DNA from: Ulota crispa
Taxonomy: Eukaryota; Streptophyta; Bryopsida; Orthotrichales; Orthotrichaceae
Direction of reading: 5' to 3'
Length of the DNA: 64,000 nucleotides
Assembly: GCA_963920765.1 (NCBI GenBank)
Contig: OY987248.1
Coordinates: 9,830,539-9,894,538, forward strand
Position numbers and translations under genes: made by a program. The notes under the pieces are model-generated. The model was not told the DNA's origin. It searched no databases and worked only from the letters and a program-made list of their open reading frames with translations. Positions 1-13,449 of the stretch are shown here, piece after piece (position 1 is the first letter of the stretch; the number at the start of each line of letters is the position of its first letter).

Positions 1-1243
1 ATTACATTCATTTCTGAATTCCCCATACATGTCCCCTTTCATCCATAACCAAATTCATTGTCAAATTTTGACTACCAATGCAATGATAATGTGTTTAAAT
101 TAACCAAAAAGTGGTTGACCAGACCTAAAAGGATTAACCCAAGAGATTTTTTGATATTTTAGATATATTTCTTCAAAATTTTGCATATTTGAACATATTT
201 TTGGATGTTTTTTTGTAAGCATTTCCCAATGTTTTGCAAACCATAACAATTTATATACTAATTTGGATAATTCATAATCTGTTAAATGTGGCAACTTGTG
301 AAGTTTCTAACGTAATCGTAACGAACCGCAGAGATATCCCAAGATCATTGAGAACCTTTTCAACACGGGATCTCTGTGAACATACATAGAGTCTCTCTTG
401 GTAAGCGGTGGATTGAACTCTACACCTCCTAGAGAACTCAATTCTATACTTTCTGCCTCTTATACAGTCTTGCATTCATGGTGTGCAAGTGTCCCTTCAG
501 GCTATATTCAGATAATAAAGAATTGGGTTATACTTCATGTAAAAGTGACTGGCTCTTGTATTTATGTGAAGCGTCCGTAAATCTTGCCCGACGGTCAATT
601 TCTTTGATTTCAATTTTCATGTTGCGCACACTTTCATGCATCAGTAGCGACCAAACTTTTGTATATTTTCTACCAATTCCCAATCCTCTGTTCGCAGGGA
701 AGTCCACATTCAACCATTTTTTTTTCCATTTTTTTTGGGGTACCCAGATACTGCACTTAACAAAATACTGTTATGATCGAAGTAACAAACAAATTGGCTG
801 ATAAAATATTGAAGTCATTGTGCATAATATCGACCATGAGACAGACACCAGACAAAAGGTGCAGATTTTGAAAGCGATTTTCATGCTTGGAGTATTGCAA
901 TGCTGTGACGGAGTTTGCAAGATTGCCTTGGGGCCAAGCTTCATGTATGTTCATTCTCAACGAAGAAAAGCTGTACTAACCGTTAACTTACCTGAAGAGT
1001 GCGAAGGGGGACTGTCAGTAGAAGTGGGTGAAGTGGGCCAGCCCCAGAAATCTCTGCGGAGCTAATGAGTGCTAACTTAAATAATAAACGAGCTAATGAA
1101 TCACCTTCTTTTTGCCATTGAATCTGCCAATCTAATTCATCATAACATTTGTAATGATCTACTTTTCGAAGATCCCATTGAACTACAGAAGCATGCAAGT
1201 AACATGGGTCCAGATAAGCCCCACTATATAGCTTTTTCTTTTG
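1..1243. other. Intergenic, no gene recognised
   Basis: AT-rich sequence. The short open frames have no family motif, no plausible splice structure and no codon bias, so none is called. Nothing else is recognised before the inverted-repeat element that starts at 1244. Confidence 0.6.
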
Positions 1244-1500
1244 AACAACATATTCGTTAAATTGGGAAAAACGGAGGTACCATTTTGTTCTCCACCTTAA
1301 ACCCAAAAAGTTACCTTAAACTAGATTTGAAGGTATCAGATTTAGTCTGAGCCACTAAGATTTTTTCCTTGCAAATTCCTCCTCTCATGTGAGGACACAT
1401 GTACCAAAAAAAATGCTATGAGCTTGGTTTTAGGTGATCACCTCAAACCTCCAAAAGTTCCAAAATGTACTATTTTCCTCAATTTAACAAATATGGTGTT
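1244..1500. mobile_element. MITE copy 1 (257 bp), TSD TTTG
   Basis: Non-coding element that aligns along its length with 14194-14451. Its ends are inverted (AACAACATATT at the left, AATATGGTGTT at the right), and an inner TTAAATTG/CAATTTAA pair continues the inverted repeat. TTTG at 1240-1243 is repeated at 1501-1504, a likely 4-bp target-site duplication. It is non-autonomous. The superfamily cannot be assigned from the sequence; 4-bp duplications are known for a few DNA-transposon groups such as Sola1 and Ginger. Confidence 0.75.
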
Positions 1501-1924
1501 TTTGATTATGCCTATTCCTTGTACTCGCTTTAAAAAACATAGGATTTTGTGTAATGAGTTTTTCATATTCATCAACTTTAAGTAAAATTAATCACAAAAA
1601 TCTAAACATTTATCGATCCAACCATCAGGTAAATTAATTTGCAACCCCTCCAATACCCAAATTCTTATGCATCATTCACATATCTGTAGGCTGTAGCTGC
1701 TTCAAATAGATCATTTATCATATATCATTTCTCTTTCTCTTAGTTCACACTGATACACAGAACCCATCTCATCCAAATCGGGAATTCCGTTGTTGATTTC
1801 CGCCTCCTCGACAGTTGTTGATTCACCGATCATGTTCGGCATCAACATCTACGATAGTAGTTTTTTTGTTTGAGGACATTGCATGCATGGTTTGCAAAAG
1901 CAGAGCGCAGATCAGGGACGACAG

Positions 1925-2400
1925 GTTTTAGGGTATAGGGTTTGATCGTGGCAAGTTTCTGAAAACTCATACCATTCAAAGGTTTTTGAAGCGATTGGCC
2001 AATTATATGTCTGCAGGATTTTAGGGTTTAGGGTTTAGGGTTTATGGTTTGGATCGTGTCAAGCTTTAGAGTTTGTGTTCTGATCGTGGCTAGTTTCTGG
2101 AAACTTATACCATTCATAGATTTTGAAGCGATTGGCCAGTAATAGATGTTTAGGAAATAGGATTTAGGGTTTGGATCGTGTGCTAGCCGTGATGCGTAGT
2201 TTGTAAAATTTGACACCATAACAAGTGAATTCTAGGGTTGCTGAAGCAAGTGGCAGATTTGGGTGCTGCAGGGTATAGGGTTCAGATCGTGTACAGATCG
2301 GTGTCCTCCAGGTTTTGGGTTTAGGCTTGCTGAAGAGATTGGCAGATTTGGCTCTGCGGGGTTGGGATTAGGGTTTAGGGTTTTAGGGTGGGTGCAAATT
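1925..2400. repeat. Degenerate tandem repeat with TTTAGGG motifs upstream of CcmA
   Basis: Imperfect direct repeats: the segment from 1943 (GATCGTGGCAAGTTTCTG, then GAAGCGATTGGCCA) recurs from 2082. A related pair (GCTGAAG...GGCAGATTTGG) lies around 2235-2275 and 2330-2355. TTTAGGG runs are interspersed at about 2020-2044, 2165-2172 and 2367-2390. The block ends about 60 bp before the CcmA start codon, so it is probably promoter or 5' leader. Telo-box motifs are known in plant promoters; a regulatory role here is inference. Confidence 0.65.
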
Positions 2401-2461
2401 GGTGCCTTTTGAGTGAGTTTTGAGGATTTCTGCAGATATTTGCGAGAGTTGGGGGCTTGCG

Positions 2462-5130
2462 ATGGCAGCGCGAGGAAGACGAGGGCCGCCTGTGCCGTGG
2501 CTTGTAGGGAGTGGGCTGGCGTTTATGCGCAATGAGCAGGTGATAGTGCGGGACATCAACTTCACTCTCCACCGAGGCTCTGCGGTAGTTTTAACTGGAC
2601 CTAATGCTTCAGGAAAATCTAGTTTCCTTCGTGTGGTAAGTAAATCTCCACGCTTCATTTCCTTACCAATTTTCATGCAAAGGCGCTGAGCTTGTAGTCG
2701 TGGTCTTTCTCGAAACCTGTCTGCACGATGTATGTTTTTCATTTGATTTTCTGCCATGTAGATGCAGAGCCAAAGCCTGCTCGTCTCCTCAAACCTTATT
2801 CATTACGTTTGATTAGAAATTCTTGTTCTCTGATTGACGTGTGCGACTCTCACATGGCTGGGTAGCTCTGCGGATTCATAAAGCCCAGTGCCGGTCGCCT
2901 CTTCTGGGATGGCAACGATTTGTCGCAGGCTGGTCTATACGATTGTAAGCCATTCTTCCTCCTCTCTTCACATCAAGCTAGAAAATTCAAAGTTCCGTTT
3001 AAGTCACTCGAATCATTCTAACTCTTCAATGTTCATACTCTTGGATGTATGTATGAATGACAGCATTTCTAGCTTTTTTTATGTGAACAACTTCAATGCA
3101 GTGCCAAGCAAATTGGAGAACACTGTTTCTGGTTGCAAGTTTGGGCATCGAGTTTTGATACTGATCTACCATCCAGTTTCAAAGATTTTGTTTTGGTTTT
3201 CCAAGCGGACTTCCTTTATTAGTTGTGGATAAATGCACATTGACTAAAATGTGGCGTATGAACCATGAAACGGTTAAGCAACATGTGCGAGTATCCTTTT
3301 ATTAAGAGGTCACTTTGGAGAGATTATTTTGGGGCAAAAGCCAGGTTTTTTTTGTTTTTTTTGTTTTTTTTTTTCATTATGTCTAAATTTCTGGTGCAAT
3401 TCCAAAGTGGGAAGGTGTAGACCACGTATTGTAATTGGATCCCGAGTTTTCATTGGAATTTCAAGTGTTGTGGGCGAAGAAACCAATGCCGATTTTTTGA
3501 TGTTTGTGGGGGGACTGATGGCATGGCCATGTGCAGCACAGTGTACCTGCCTCAAGTTCATTTGATAGCTGCAAAGGACGCCATCAAGAAGGCAATGACT
3601 GTATACGACAATGTGGTGTGTTCTTTTTTTCCAGTTTTTATTTTTTGGGTTTAGGGTATTTTGGTAATCAAGCTCTTTATCCCTCAATATCCTATTATCA
3701 GAACTACATCCATATCGATGTGTGTTTAACTTTAATTGTGAAAATTTTGGTGTAGCATTTTTGGGAGGTGCTTGAAGGAGGTGAAGGACGAACGCAGTGG
3801 GCATTGGATACCATGGGTTTAGGGCCCTTTGCTCAAGAGAAGGCAGTCGTGCTGTCAATGGGGCAGGTTTTTTTCTAAACGGTCATATATCTTTTTTATA
3901 ATTCAAATAGTTTATTGAGGACGTTATAACACCCTTTAGAGCCTCTAGTTTACCTACTCTGATGTATGATAAAAGCGTGGATCTCAATTTGTATAACATG
4001 GATTCATTTTAAAAGCTCACAAGTACAAGTTAGTGTAAACTGTTGTGACCGTCTTCTTTTTTGGTAGAGAGGGTATTAGAGTTGTGAGGTAAATTTAACC
4101 ATGGTTGCTATTGTAGTTGGATTGACACCTGTCTTTGTGGCAGAGAAAAAGGCTGCAGCTTGCAAGGATGTTGGCAGTGCCTAGGCCATTGTGGCTATTG
4201 GACGAGCCATCTGTTGGTCTTGACACTGAGGTACCAGGGCAATGATTTACTACAATTGCTAGCTCTTCTTTTCCACCAATTGTGTTTTTATATAAAATAT
4301 TCCTGTCGCGATGGTTGGTGCATATCAGGTGAATTGTGTATCTTGCTTAGTTTATATCAATTATGAAAACAAGTGTTTTTCTGATTCTACTCCTTTATGG
4401 TTTAGGGAGTTGAGATTCTCGAGTACTTAATGCATGAGCACCGCTGCAAAGGAGGAATGGTGTTTGTGGCGACTCACGTCCCAATAAAATTGCAAGATGC
4501 AATGGATTTGAGATTCCCTCCCAGGTGGGTTTGAGCTGTACTTTTTCTTTGTTCTTTTGTGCATGTTAGAATGGTAACCACCCTGAAGTGCCCGTAAAGC
4601 TTCTTTTATGATTTTGGTGAAGGAGTTCATTTCTCTTTCAATGATTCTGTTGGCATGGATGTGATGACATCTTTAGAGTGTTCATTGTAAATTTGCTAGA
4701 GGTATGATAGCATGTCACATGCCATCTTCAAGTAGCTTTACACAATCCAAAGTTTAGTCTAGAAACAAAAACCATACCGTAAGGCAAAGAGAAGTTGGAA
4801 GTCTGGAAGTTTTAAGGGCTTTATAGCCCCTATAAACTGCATGCATGGGGAGATCCTTGACAAGGCCTGTGCATGCTTTTGTTTTGAGAGTTTAGTTTTA
4901 GAAGATGTGCATGACATTGGAGTATCTTCCAATAACTTGGGCACTATATAAGAATCTAATTTTGCCTACTAGTCTGTAATTAGTCAAATATGACATTCCT
5001 CGTTTCAAGCTTAGTGTCCAGTAAAAATCTGTCAATTCACCAAATATGCCTCACTTATGCTGCGATTGCCTTTCTGATGCTGTTCAGGGTGCCGCAATTG
5101 CGACACTACAATGCTGGAGACTACGTGTAA
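2462..5130 (+). CDS. ABCI1: CcmA, ATP-binding subunit of cytochrome c maturation ABC transporter (ABCI1)
   Basis: ATPase of the System I cytochrome c maturation machinery at the mitochondrial inner membrane. In plants CcmA is nuclear-encoded and works with CcmB, which is usually mitochondrial-encoded. Seven exons join in phase: 2462-2635, 2866-2944, 3542-3615, 3756-3866, 4144-4230, 4406-4524 and 5088-5130 (TAA at 5128). The 228-aa product is almost exactly the length of Arabidopsis ABCI1. Visible motifs are Walker A (GPNASGKSS, exon 1), the ABC signature ([13 protein letters not shown], split across exons 4 and 5), Walker B (LWLLDEPS, exon 5) and the switch histidine (VATHVP, exon 6). An in-frame ATG at 2420 would add 14 residues; 2462 is preferred because the alignment starts there. 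The second intron is the longest (597 nt). The gene appears intact. Confidence 0.95.
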
Positions 5131-5829
5131 GCTTTTTCAAGCTCATACACAGGTGCTTGTTCTGATGTTGGTGCCAGTATGGAGTAGACTTATACAGAAT
5201 AATAGTAAGTGACCTACACGTTCACTTGAAATGGTTTGGGAAGATGTCTCTGGCCTCAGTCCTTACTCTTGTGGCTTTTCATGTTTATTTGGAAAGCTTT
5301 AGGGTTTAGGGTTGAAGTTACTCTAGTAAGCACCTGATGCATATTTCAGTAGGTTTGCTGCATTTGAAACATTTGCTACCGCAGAAGGGCAGGAATGTGA
5401 TATCATTTTAATCTCTGAAGGTAGAGGATGCTATTTAATGTAATGAGGAGATGGTTTTGCAAGCAAGAGTTTGACCTGTTGAGATTGAATCTTAACCACT
5501 ACGCATGAAAGTTGTTTGTTAGTTATTTCAAAGGATGGGATATTAGACAATCCCATTTTCATTCAAAGATGAGTGGTCATAAACAATCATTTGAGTCTTG
5601 TTTACGTGAAAGGGAACTACATCCAAAATTATTTGAATAAGCACTAGAGTTTAGTTCTTGTCATTAGAATGTCTTGATTCCCAAAATCGTTTGAATGAGT
5701 ATTCAAATCTAGTTCTTATTGTTAGAATTTCTTGATTTCTGATATTTCTGATAAGTTGAATGGAAGCTTTCGTCTTTGTTTTTTGTATGTATTTTGGACA
5801 TTGTGTGAATGAACTTGTTGGTATGTTAA

Positions 5830-6690
5830 CCCCTAAACTACCGAGGCCATATTCTGCCAAAAACCACTCAAAACTGTTCCTATTGCTGCGTTCATCAAAA
5901 ATTTCAACAAAATGCTGTTCTTGAAAACCTAACCATACGGTCTTGTAATGCACTTTTAGAAGAAGTGGTAAAAATTTTGTGACATTTGGCCTCATGGTTG
6001 AAAGTTATGAACATTTGAAAGGAATTTTTTTTTTTTTTCCATTGTGCCCAAAAATTTCAGATGGCTTTGATTGACATTTGCTGATTTTTTTTGCACTACG
6101 GACCTTGAAGATGTAATTTTGTCTTATAGGTAATCAAGTTAGACCTTGTACACCAATTTTCAAAGCAATCAAAGACACGGAACACATCCTAAAAATACTA
6201 CAATGCCACTATATGACAAGTTTTGCAAATACACTATGACATTTTTGAGTAAAGTTTCCCACCACATGTTTTTAGGTAGGGAAAATCCAAACCATTTGTT
6301 TGAAGATGAACATGTACTTCAAATGTCAAATTTTTTTATTTTAAAAACTCTAAAACTCTAAACTTTAGAAGCTCCCAAAGCCCAATTTGATTTCCTAATT
6401 GGAAATGAAAGGGGAAATAATGGGGACCACCAGAGCAACATGTGGCAACCCCTCCTTGCTCCCCCCTTCAAAGTCAATATTTTTTCCCTTGCCCAAGCTA
6501 CCCCTTGAACTCCTTTTGGCCAAAAAGAGCCCATAACTTGTGAACCATGTGACATAATCACATGTTTTTTTGCATCCCACAAACCTTATACATTTCTACA
6601 CACTCGTAAAAAGTTTCAAAAAATCATATAAAAAATTGAGATCACACAAGCCTACCCAAAGTCCCGAAAGGGACTTTTGGGCTTTAGGGG
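5830..6690. mobile_element. TTAA-flanked element A (861 bp)
   Basis: Starts CCCCTAAACTACCGAGGCC and ends with ...GGGCTTTAGGGG. TTAA lies directly outside both ends (5826-5829 and 6691-6694). Only the outer 8 bases of the terminal repeat match well. No coding capacity. Assigned to the window-wide TTAA family by its ends and target site. Confidence 0.6.
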
Positions 6691-7448
6691 TTAATCATCA
6701 ATTGTAGACTCTAATTTTTAGAATGTGTACATTTTTGGCCAAACTTTGGAAGGGTTGGTTTTGTGAGTTTGGAAGATACATTAGTGTTACCGTACTAACA
6801 AATTCAGTTCTCTATGTTTTCTTTGTTGTTGTGATGATTTTATTTGATATGTAAACAAGTGCTGTCTTGGTATTTTAGGTTTTAGGTTTACATGGATACT
6901 TACATGTGTTTGGTTACGTTTAATTACGTACTTGGAGGAGGGCGAAAAAAGATTTATATTACACCAAGTCATCTTTCTTACCTAAGAAGTGAGTGAGATT
7001 AGAAACCTAAAAGTAAACTTTCATATCATGTAGGCTCTTTAGAAAATACACAATTCTTTTTAAAATGGAACTTGGAATAGATTTCATTATTTATAATAAA
7101 TTGTAGTCTTAAACCAAAGATATGTTGGTTCCTTGCCATAAATTATGCTATCGAAACTAAAGTTTTGATTTTATTTCAAGTCTTTGAATGAATAGAAGGT
7201 AAAATAGCCCATTGTTGTCCATATTGTTCATATGAAAATCACTAGATTATCCCAAAAGAAGTAATAGCAAAACAACATATTGAAGTATATTCTAATTTTA
7301 TTTCAATCAAGTCAGTATTGAATAAAACAATTCTTGATAGGCTCTTCACAATTTTGGAATATTTGGACCTCTAGCAATTGAAATTGTAAAATTAAAAGTT
7401 CACCTCGCTTTTCAAAAGAACACAATTTTTTTTAACAAAATCTTTTAA

Positions 7449-8503
7449 CCCCTAAATGTGTGAGGCTTTTTTTTGAGCTTTTAGGAATTTTCACTAAATT
7501 GAACATAACTCCAAAATTTTAATGAGTTGTATTAAATGTTTTTTTAAACTGCAATTGTACAAGTTCAAACTAGATATGTTAAAAATCACATAGGAAAAGA
7601 AAACACAACAAGAGCACTTATGGATTGAAAGATTATAATGTTTGATCATGAAAGTGTTAAAAAACTCAAAAATTGACTTGAGATCTTTCAATCCTCTTTT
7701 CACATGTTGACTCTAAAAAATTGGTCACCTAAAATTCATAAGGTTAAAGGGCATAATATACATAACTCCAATCACTTTACGGCTTTTTAAATTCTTTTTT
7801 ACAAATTTTTAAAATGAATTTCTAGTGTAGATTTTTCTCCAAGATCTACTATATTTGAGGCTCATTTCCAAGAGCTCTCAACACTATAGAAAGTCAAGAC
7901 CCTTGCGCAAAATCTTGAATAGAAAAATCACAATCAATCATTTTCAAAATCAGATTTTTGATACTAAAACCGTACTTTAAAAAGAGGGAATTGTTAAAGC
8001 CACACCCAAAACTGCTAATACCACACCTTTGTGAGCATGTAATTTGAGAATTTAGTGCTATTCTTGTTTATTCAAGTGGTCAAGTATTCATTCAATCACT
8101 ACATAACCACCTCCTTCAAAGAATGAACAAATACATATTTTTGTTGAATTTTTATTGCACCATTGCTATAATTTTGATGTATTTTTGCTTTAAGTAATAA
8201 TTCACAAGTCCTATGTTTTTAGTTTCCACTTCAAGCACCTCTAATTTTTTTGGATACGACCTTACAATGATAAAGGTGAAACAAATTTTTTGATCTAAAT
8301 CAAAAAAATCAGCATTAAATTCTCACATTTCATGCTCAAAGCACACCTATGGGTGTGGCGTTAGCAATTTTGGGTGTGACTTTAGCGGTTCCCTAAAAAG
8401 AATAATTCAAAAGTACAAACAACTAAATACAACTACTTAGTTAGGTTTATTGAACTTCAGAGCATAGTCAACACCAAACTCTAGCCCTTCAAGCATTTAG
8501 GGG
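7449..8503. mobile_element. TTAA-flanked element B (1055 bp)
   Basis: Starts CCCCTAAATGTGTG, ends CAAGCATTTAGGGG, with TTAA at 7445-7448 and 8504-8507. Its interior is related, in reverse orientation, to the element at 29022-29667: around 7855-7905 it carries the complement of the segment that reads CTAGTGTTGAGAGCTC near 29237. The two are therefore true family members and not chance termini. Non-coding. Confidence 0.75.
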
Positions 8504-8723
8504 TTAAAGACAACTACAACTCTAATCTAGTTGTATTTTTATTTAAATCAAATGCGTGATACACATATAGAAAGCTTTTGACAACACTTTTCTAATGATA
8601 TCTTGTACACCTCATTATAAAACACAATTTTTTTAGTGTTTGCTATATATAACATGTAACAAAATTGTGGTGATCTTTTATAGCAAGTCAAATTCAACTA
8701 CTGAATTTACCTTTCACATTTAA

Positions 8724-9070
8724 CCCCTAAAGGACCGTTGGCCCTTTTGGGGGAAAAATGGGATTTTGGGCATGTACTTACGGCTAAATTGCTTTGGGTA
8801 ATTTTTTGAAACTTTTATGTATGATGGGGAATTCAAAGATCTATGTGGGCATTTAAATTTTTCTTCTTTTTGACATTTATTGAAGATGTTAAAAATGAAT
8901 TTATGGAAAACAAGGGAGGGTAGGTAGCCCAAAAACTTTTTTAAAAATTGCATTTTTTTCAAACAAAAATATGAAAAAGGCTCTTTAGACTTATATAGAC
9001 GTGGGGAGCTTTGAATCATTCAATTTTAATTAATGAGATGAAAGTTATGAGAAGTTTTTGTTTGCGGACA
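8724..9070. mobile_element. Half copy of TTAA family element (C)
   Basis: Preceded by TTAA (8720-8723); starts CCCCTAAAGGACCGTTGG. It is collinear for about 350 bp with the left arm of the foldback at 40581-41304 and loses similarity just after TTTGCGG near 9066, the position where that foldback turns round. No matching right end is seen downstream. Confidence 0.65.
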
Positions 9071-11089
9071 CATATGTTATCCATGTTGAAAAACATGAAT
9101 ATATATTAGTAGGTGTCAAACCTTTGGTTTTTAAAGGTTTTTGTATAACTCATGTATTTGGAAAATTACTCAAAGTTACAAGGTGGTTGCTCATACCACA
9201 ATGGGAAATGCTATTTCATGAGCAGAGATCCATGAGCCATAAGCCGTGAGCAAGGATTTTTAGTCAAAAGAATAAATTCCACATATATTTATGTATATAA
9301 GAACCTATAATTATACATTTTAAACTATCCTCTCTTGAAAAACTTACTATTTTTTAAATTATTTTATTGGTTTTATGTTAAAAATCCATTCTTGCTCACA
9401 AAATTTTGAATCCCAACTCACAACTCACCTTTTTATGCTCACCAAATAGCGTTGTCCTATTCAACTTCAACATACGAATTTCGTATGGTATGAGTAACTT
9501 ACCTCCACTAGATGAAGTGAATGTGATTTTGCAATTGAAGCTTGAATTCTTCAAGGTTGTGTAGACACTTGTTGAAAAATTCTTTTCATAGAAGCCTTGG
9601 TGTGGTATTCATTGCGTCCCCTTTCAACATTTACTAGTGAATGAGTTGGACACATGCACATATTGCAAGGATAATGAGATTTATTTGTATTCTATGTACA
9701 AGTTACTATTCAGGACATACATACATATATATAAATTTTTTGAAATATATGAAAAACATTTGATATTTATGAAATAAAATGATATCATTTGATTATTTCA
9801 CCATTATATTTATAATATTTATTTGACCTTGCATCATTTTGGATAGTCGCAAACATAGACATACAACCAAGAATAAACTTTTTGTTTGGTGCTGAACGGA
9901 TCACATAAAGATATTCCACTAGCAAACAACAACATCAAACATTTAAATACAAACAATTTTGATTCAATTTTAATTGATGAAATTTTAATATATAAAAATC
10001 ACTAAAAATAATTTAAATATGTCTCAATAATAATTATTCATACTTCTCATAAAACATTAACATCAAACACTTATTGATTCTTTTTTTTCCACCTTTAATG
10101 TATAATCTTTTTAACTATATATTAACATTAACTTGCATGATAAGAATATTATACAAGAGAAATAATTTTTAAGAAAATTTAATTAAATGAAAAAAAGAGT
10201 CTCCTAAAACTTGCATCTTTCAGAGATTTTAAAATGCATAAGAGACATTTTTGAAATAGCTCTAACCATTCTAAAGATTTAGATTCAGTAACATTAATAT
10301 TAAGCAAAATTGCTAGCAAAGAATGTCCCTCAAGGAGGTATCTATCTTCAAAAAAATAATTGCAATGCTGAAATAAATGGGATGCCTGCTTACTTTACCA
10401 CTATTTGATAATGACGTTTTATCACTATACAAAATTATGGGTGCAATTACCATATCTTCTCCATATTCAGGTTTTACATGTTTGTATACAAATATGAATA
10501 TTTAACGTTCATGAAAATTCTAGATGTAGAAAACATTCATAAGATGAACATGAATATATATTCCAAATTTGAAACATTAAAAAACTTTAATAGAAAATTG
10601 CAAAATTAAAATTTTGTTCTTCTCTATAAGTTTATAAATATGAGAACTTATTTGCATTGAACGCCACCAATTTCTAATTGCAAGAGTAGAATATATTTTT
10701 TCTCCTTAAATTTTCTTCTTGTACTGTCATTGATGTTTGTAGACAAAAAATTTCAGCCACAATAGGAGATGAAAATAATATTTCCAATGCAATAATTGGA
10801 TCCTAGTCACTGAGAACATGACCTTCAATTTCTTCTTTTCTCAATCCATCTCCTTCATTGTAAATTATTTTCTTAAAGCTTTGAACATTGTTTGAGGATT
10901 TTACCAAAATATCTTCTAATTTCAATGATGGGTTGAACAACACTTGTTTGAACAATCTATCTAAGTCACTATTAAATAAGCCTCCTCCTTTTTTACATGT
11001 TATAATTCAATTGATAAGACTAAAAGTTGAATCATATGAATATGAAGTAGATTTACTGTGATAAAAAAAATGGAATATTTTATGTTCAA

Positions 11090-12281
11090 GTCATCATCAG
11101 TTGTTTCATCAAAATTTAATTCTAGATAATCATTTGGTTCCGTTGGTGCATTCACTTCCAACAGTACATCTAATTAATGAGTTATATTTAAATGCAGATC
11201 TTCACAAGTTGGTTCAATGGTTTCAGCAATGCATGTTATCACTAACAGAATTAATGGAACCTATACAACCTCCAAATTTCTTTTGTTCCAAATTCTCAAA
11301 ATCCTTCTAAGCCTACTTCTTCTATCCCAAATGTTAGAGGACAACCACGACACCCCATGCCATTGCTTTTGAGAGTAAGATAAATACACTTAAGCAGATT
11401 ATAAGAGGTATGGACATCCAAATTAATGATTTGAGAGCAAACAACTAGTTATTACAAGGTTTCATGAATAATTAGTTGAACGAAAGTTCCACATCAGATA
11501 TTGCTAAATGAAATATGATGAAATTCCATATGAAGAAAATTTCAAAAAAATTAATGTTGGGAATAGATGTTATTAGAAGTAGAATATTTTTTAATAAAGA
11601 GCCTGTGAAACAAGAAATCTTGGCTATTTTTAATATTGGAGAGGGGATATTTATAAACTATCTTCGTTTGAAAGAATTTGGGAAGAAAATATGAAGACAA
11701 AAGTAAAAATGACTATCATTAATAGGCAAGGTAGATTTGACTTTTATGCACAATTAGAGTTGTGGCAACTTTTGAATGTCCTAAAACTTGTTCATGGAAG
11801 CCAGTCCAATATGGAAAATTTAGAAAAAAAACTTTGTCCAATCAAAAAAATGAAGATCCATTTGGAGCGCATACTTTTTTTGATGCAATTGCATGCATAC
11901 TTAGTGGGAAGAACTACTCCATAAAGGCATCTATTACAATGCTTCTTGACCAATTGACATGGTTTGCGTATGTAGTAAGTTTTATAACTTGTTTTTTTCA
12001 ATTGTAATTTTTCTATTATATCTTATTTCATAATATTTTTTTGTTTTTATTTTATTTTATTTTTATGTTGTTGGATTTTGGCTATGGAAAAAGACATGAT
12101 CATGAATGATTTGGAGCTTAGATTTCATAAAGCACATATAAATGGTTATAAATCATTTATATTGAAGAGACGTGATTTACTTAAGAGGATGAATGTGATA
12201 TATGAGGCTGAAAATATTAGTGACAATGTGCACAATAAGCTAGAGACAGATTTGGAATCTGCATCTTCCTTAGACGAATAA
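11090..12281 (+). pseudogene. Decayed ORF region of unknown family
   Basis: Several short + strand frames follow one another with frameshifts and stops: 11101-11310, 11691-11924, 11762-12007 and 12078-12281. The frames at 11762 and 12078 have a protein-like composition: a cluster CPKTCSW, then DPFGAHTFFDAIACIL, and later a basic ILKRRDLLKRM segment followed by an acidic tail. A possible GTAAGT donor at 11973 could join the last two. I do not recognise the family. It could be a degraded mobile-element or virus-derived gene, or a dead host gene. Confidence 0.35.
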
Positions 12282-13400
12282 ATTCTTGAAGAGTCAATTG
12301 ATTTTCTTTCTTAATGGTTCAGATGAGTAGAGTTTGAATTTTTCTAATAGCTCTTGTTTTTGGAAAGTATTACTTGTTTCTGTATTGATACTGATGAGAG
12401 TTTGTGCTTTATGATTGTCACATGCAATTAGTTATGTTGATTTATCCCTCGTTACTGATTATGACATTCCTTAAGGTTTAAGTGTTATGTCACATTGTTT
12501 TTCAATCTTTTCAATCATAACTTGTTTTACTTGCTACTATTTTTTATTTCATATTATGGATATATTGATTGACTATGGACATGAGGTTTTGACATAAAAT
12601 GATTCACTATGTACTTTAGTTTTTGTTCGGATGTGCAATCATTCAACAAAAAATTGTAGCCAAATGATGGTAGCTAGTTGGATTTAAAATTTGGAGCTTA
12701 GCGTAGTGGCTTATTTAATCTAGACTTGACATTGAGTAGATGGTGTTCATGAATGTTGCTAGGTCAAATGAATCTGCCTATATTGGCATAGTGTGCAATT
12801 TGCTAAAGAATTCTTTGCCAAAAGCAGCAAGCTCTTAAAACATTTTGGCAATGTTGAGATATATGAGATCTTTTCTTTATTTAAGTGCGTTACCAAAGTG
12901 TGGCAAAAATATTTGCTATAAATAAATGACTATTTGGCTGATCAACATATCTTGCTTCTAACAAAAATAAATTTCTTCATTTTTCAAAAGATGATAGGGT
13001 TTTGTTTCTTTGTAGTTAATCAACTCCAAAGAGAAATTGAACCCCTTTGGAGTAGTATTTGCATTGAGAAGGATTAAATTAGTGTCAACTTTTTTGTAAT
13101 AATGGACAAGCTAATGATTACAATTGTAAATAGTTATAGGCCTGTAGTAGGGGGTGCATCTCAAACACTGTTCCTGAAATATGAGAATATATTCAACAAT
13201 TTATTGTACATGCATTTATTTGCAAATCTTGTTTGTAGTCAATGCATTCAGGTGTAAGGGCTATGTATTATATGTACATTTATTGAATTTCTAGTAATCA
13301 AATAAATGACATATGACGATAGTAAAGAAATTTGAAGCTTAAAGTAAAGCAATATTATATTTGTATTGTTGTATAATTTTTTTTATATTGATTTTGTATA

Positions 13401-13402
<2 letters not shown>

Positions 13403-13445
<43 letters not shown>
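13403..13445. repeat. (AT)n microsatellite
   Basis: Uninterrupted alternating AT for about 43 bases, with shorter AT tracts nearby at about 13619-13630. The minus-strand frame across it (runs of YIYI) is an artefact of the repeat. Confidence 0.95.

Positions 13446-13449
<4 letters not shown>

Noticed and set aside
5826..6694. Telomeric repeat tract as the explanation for the CCCCTAAA ends
   Set aside because: The motif occurs once per end, in inverted orientation, and next to TTAA; it is not tandem as telomeric DNA would be.
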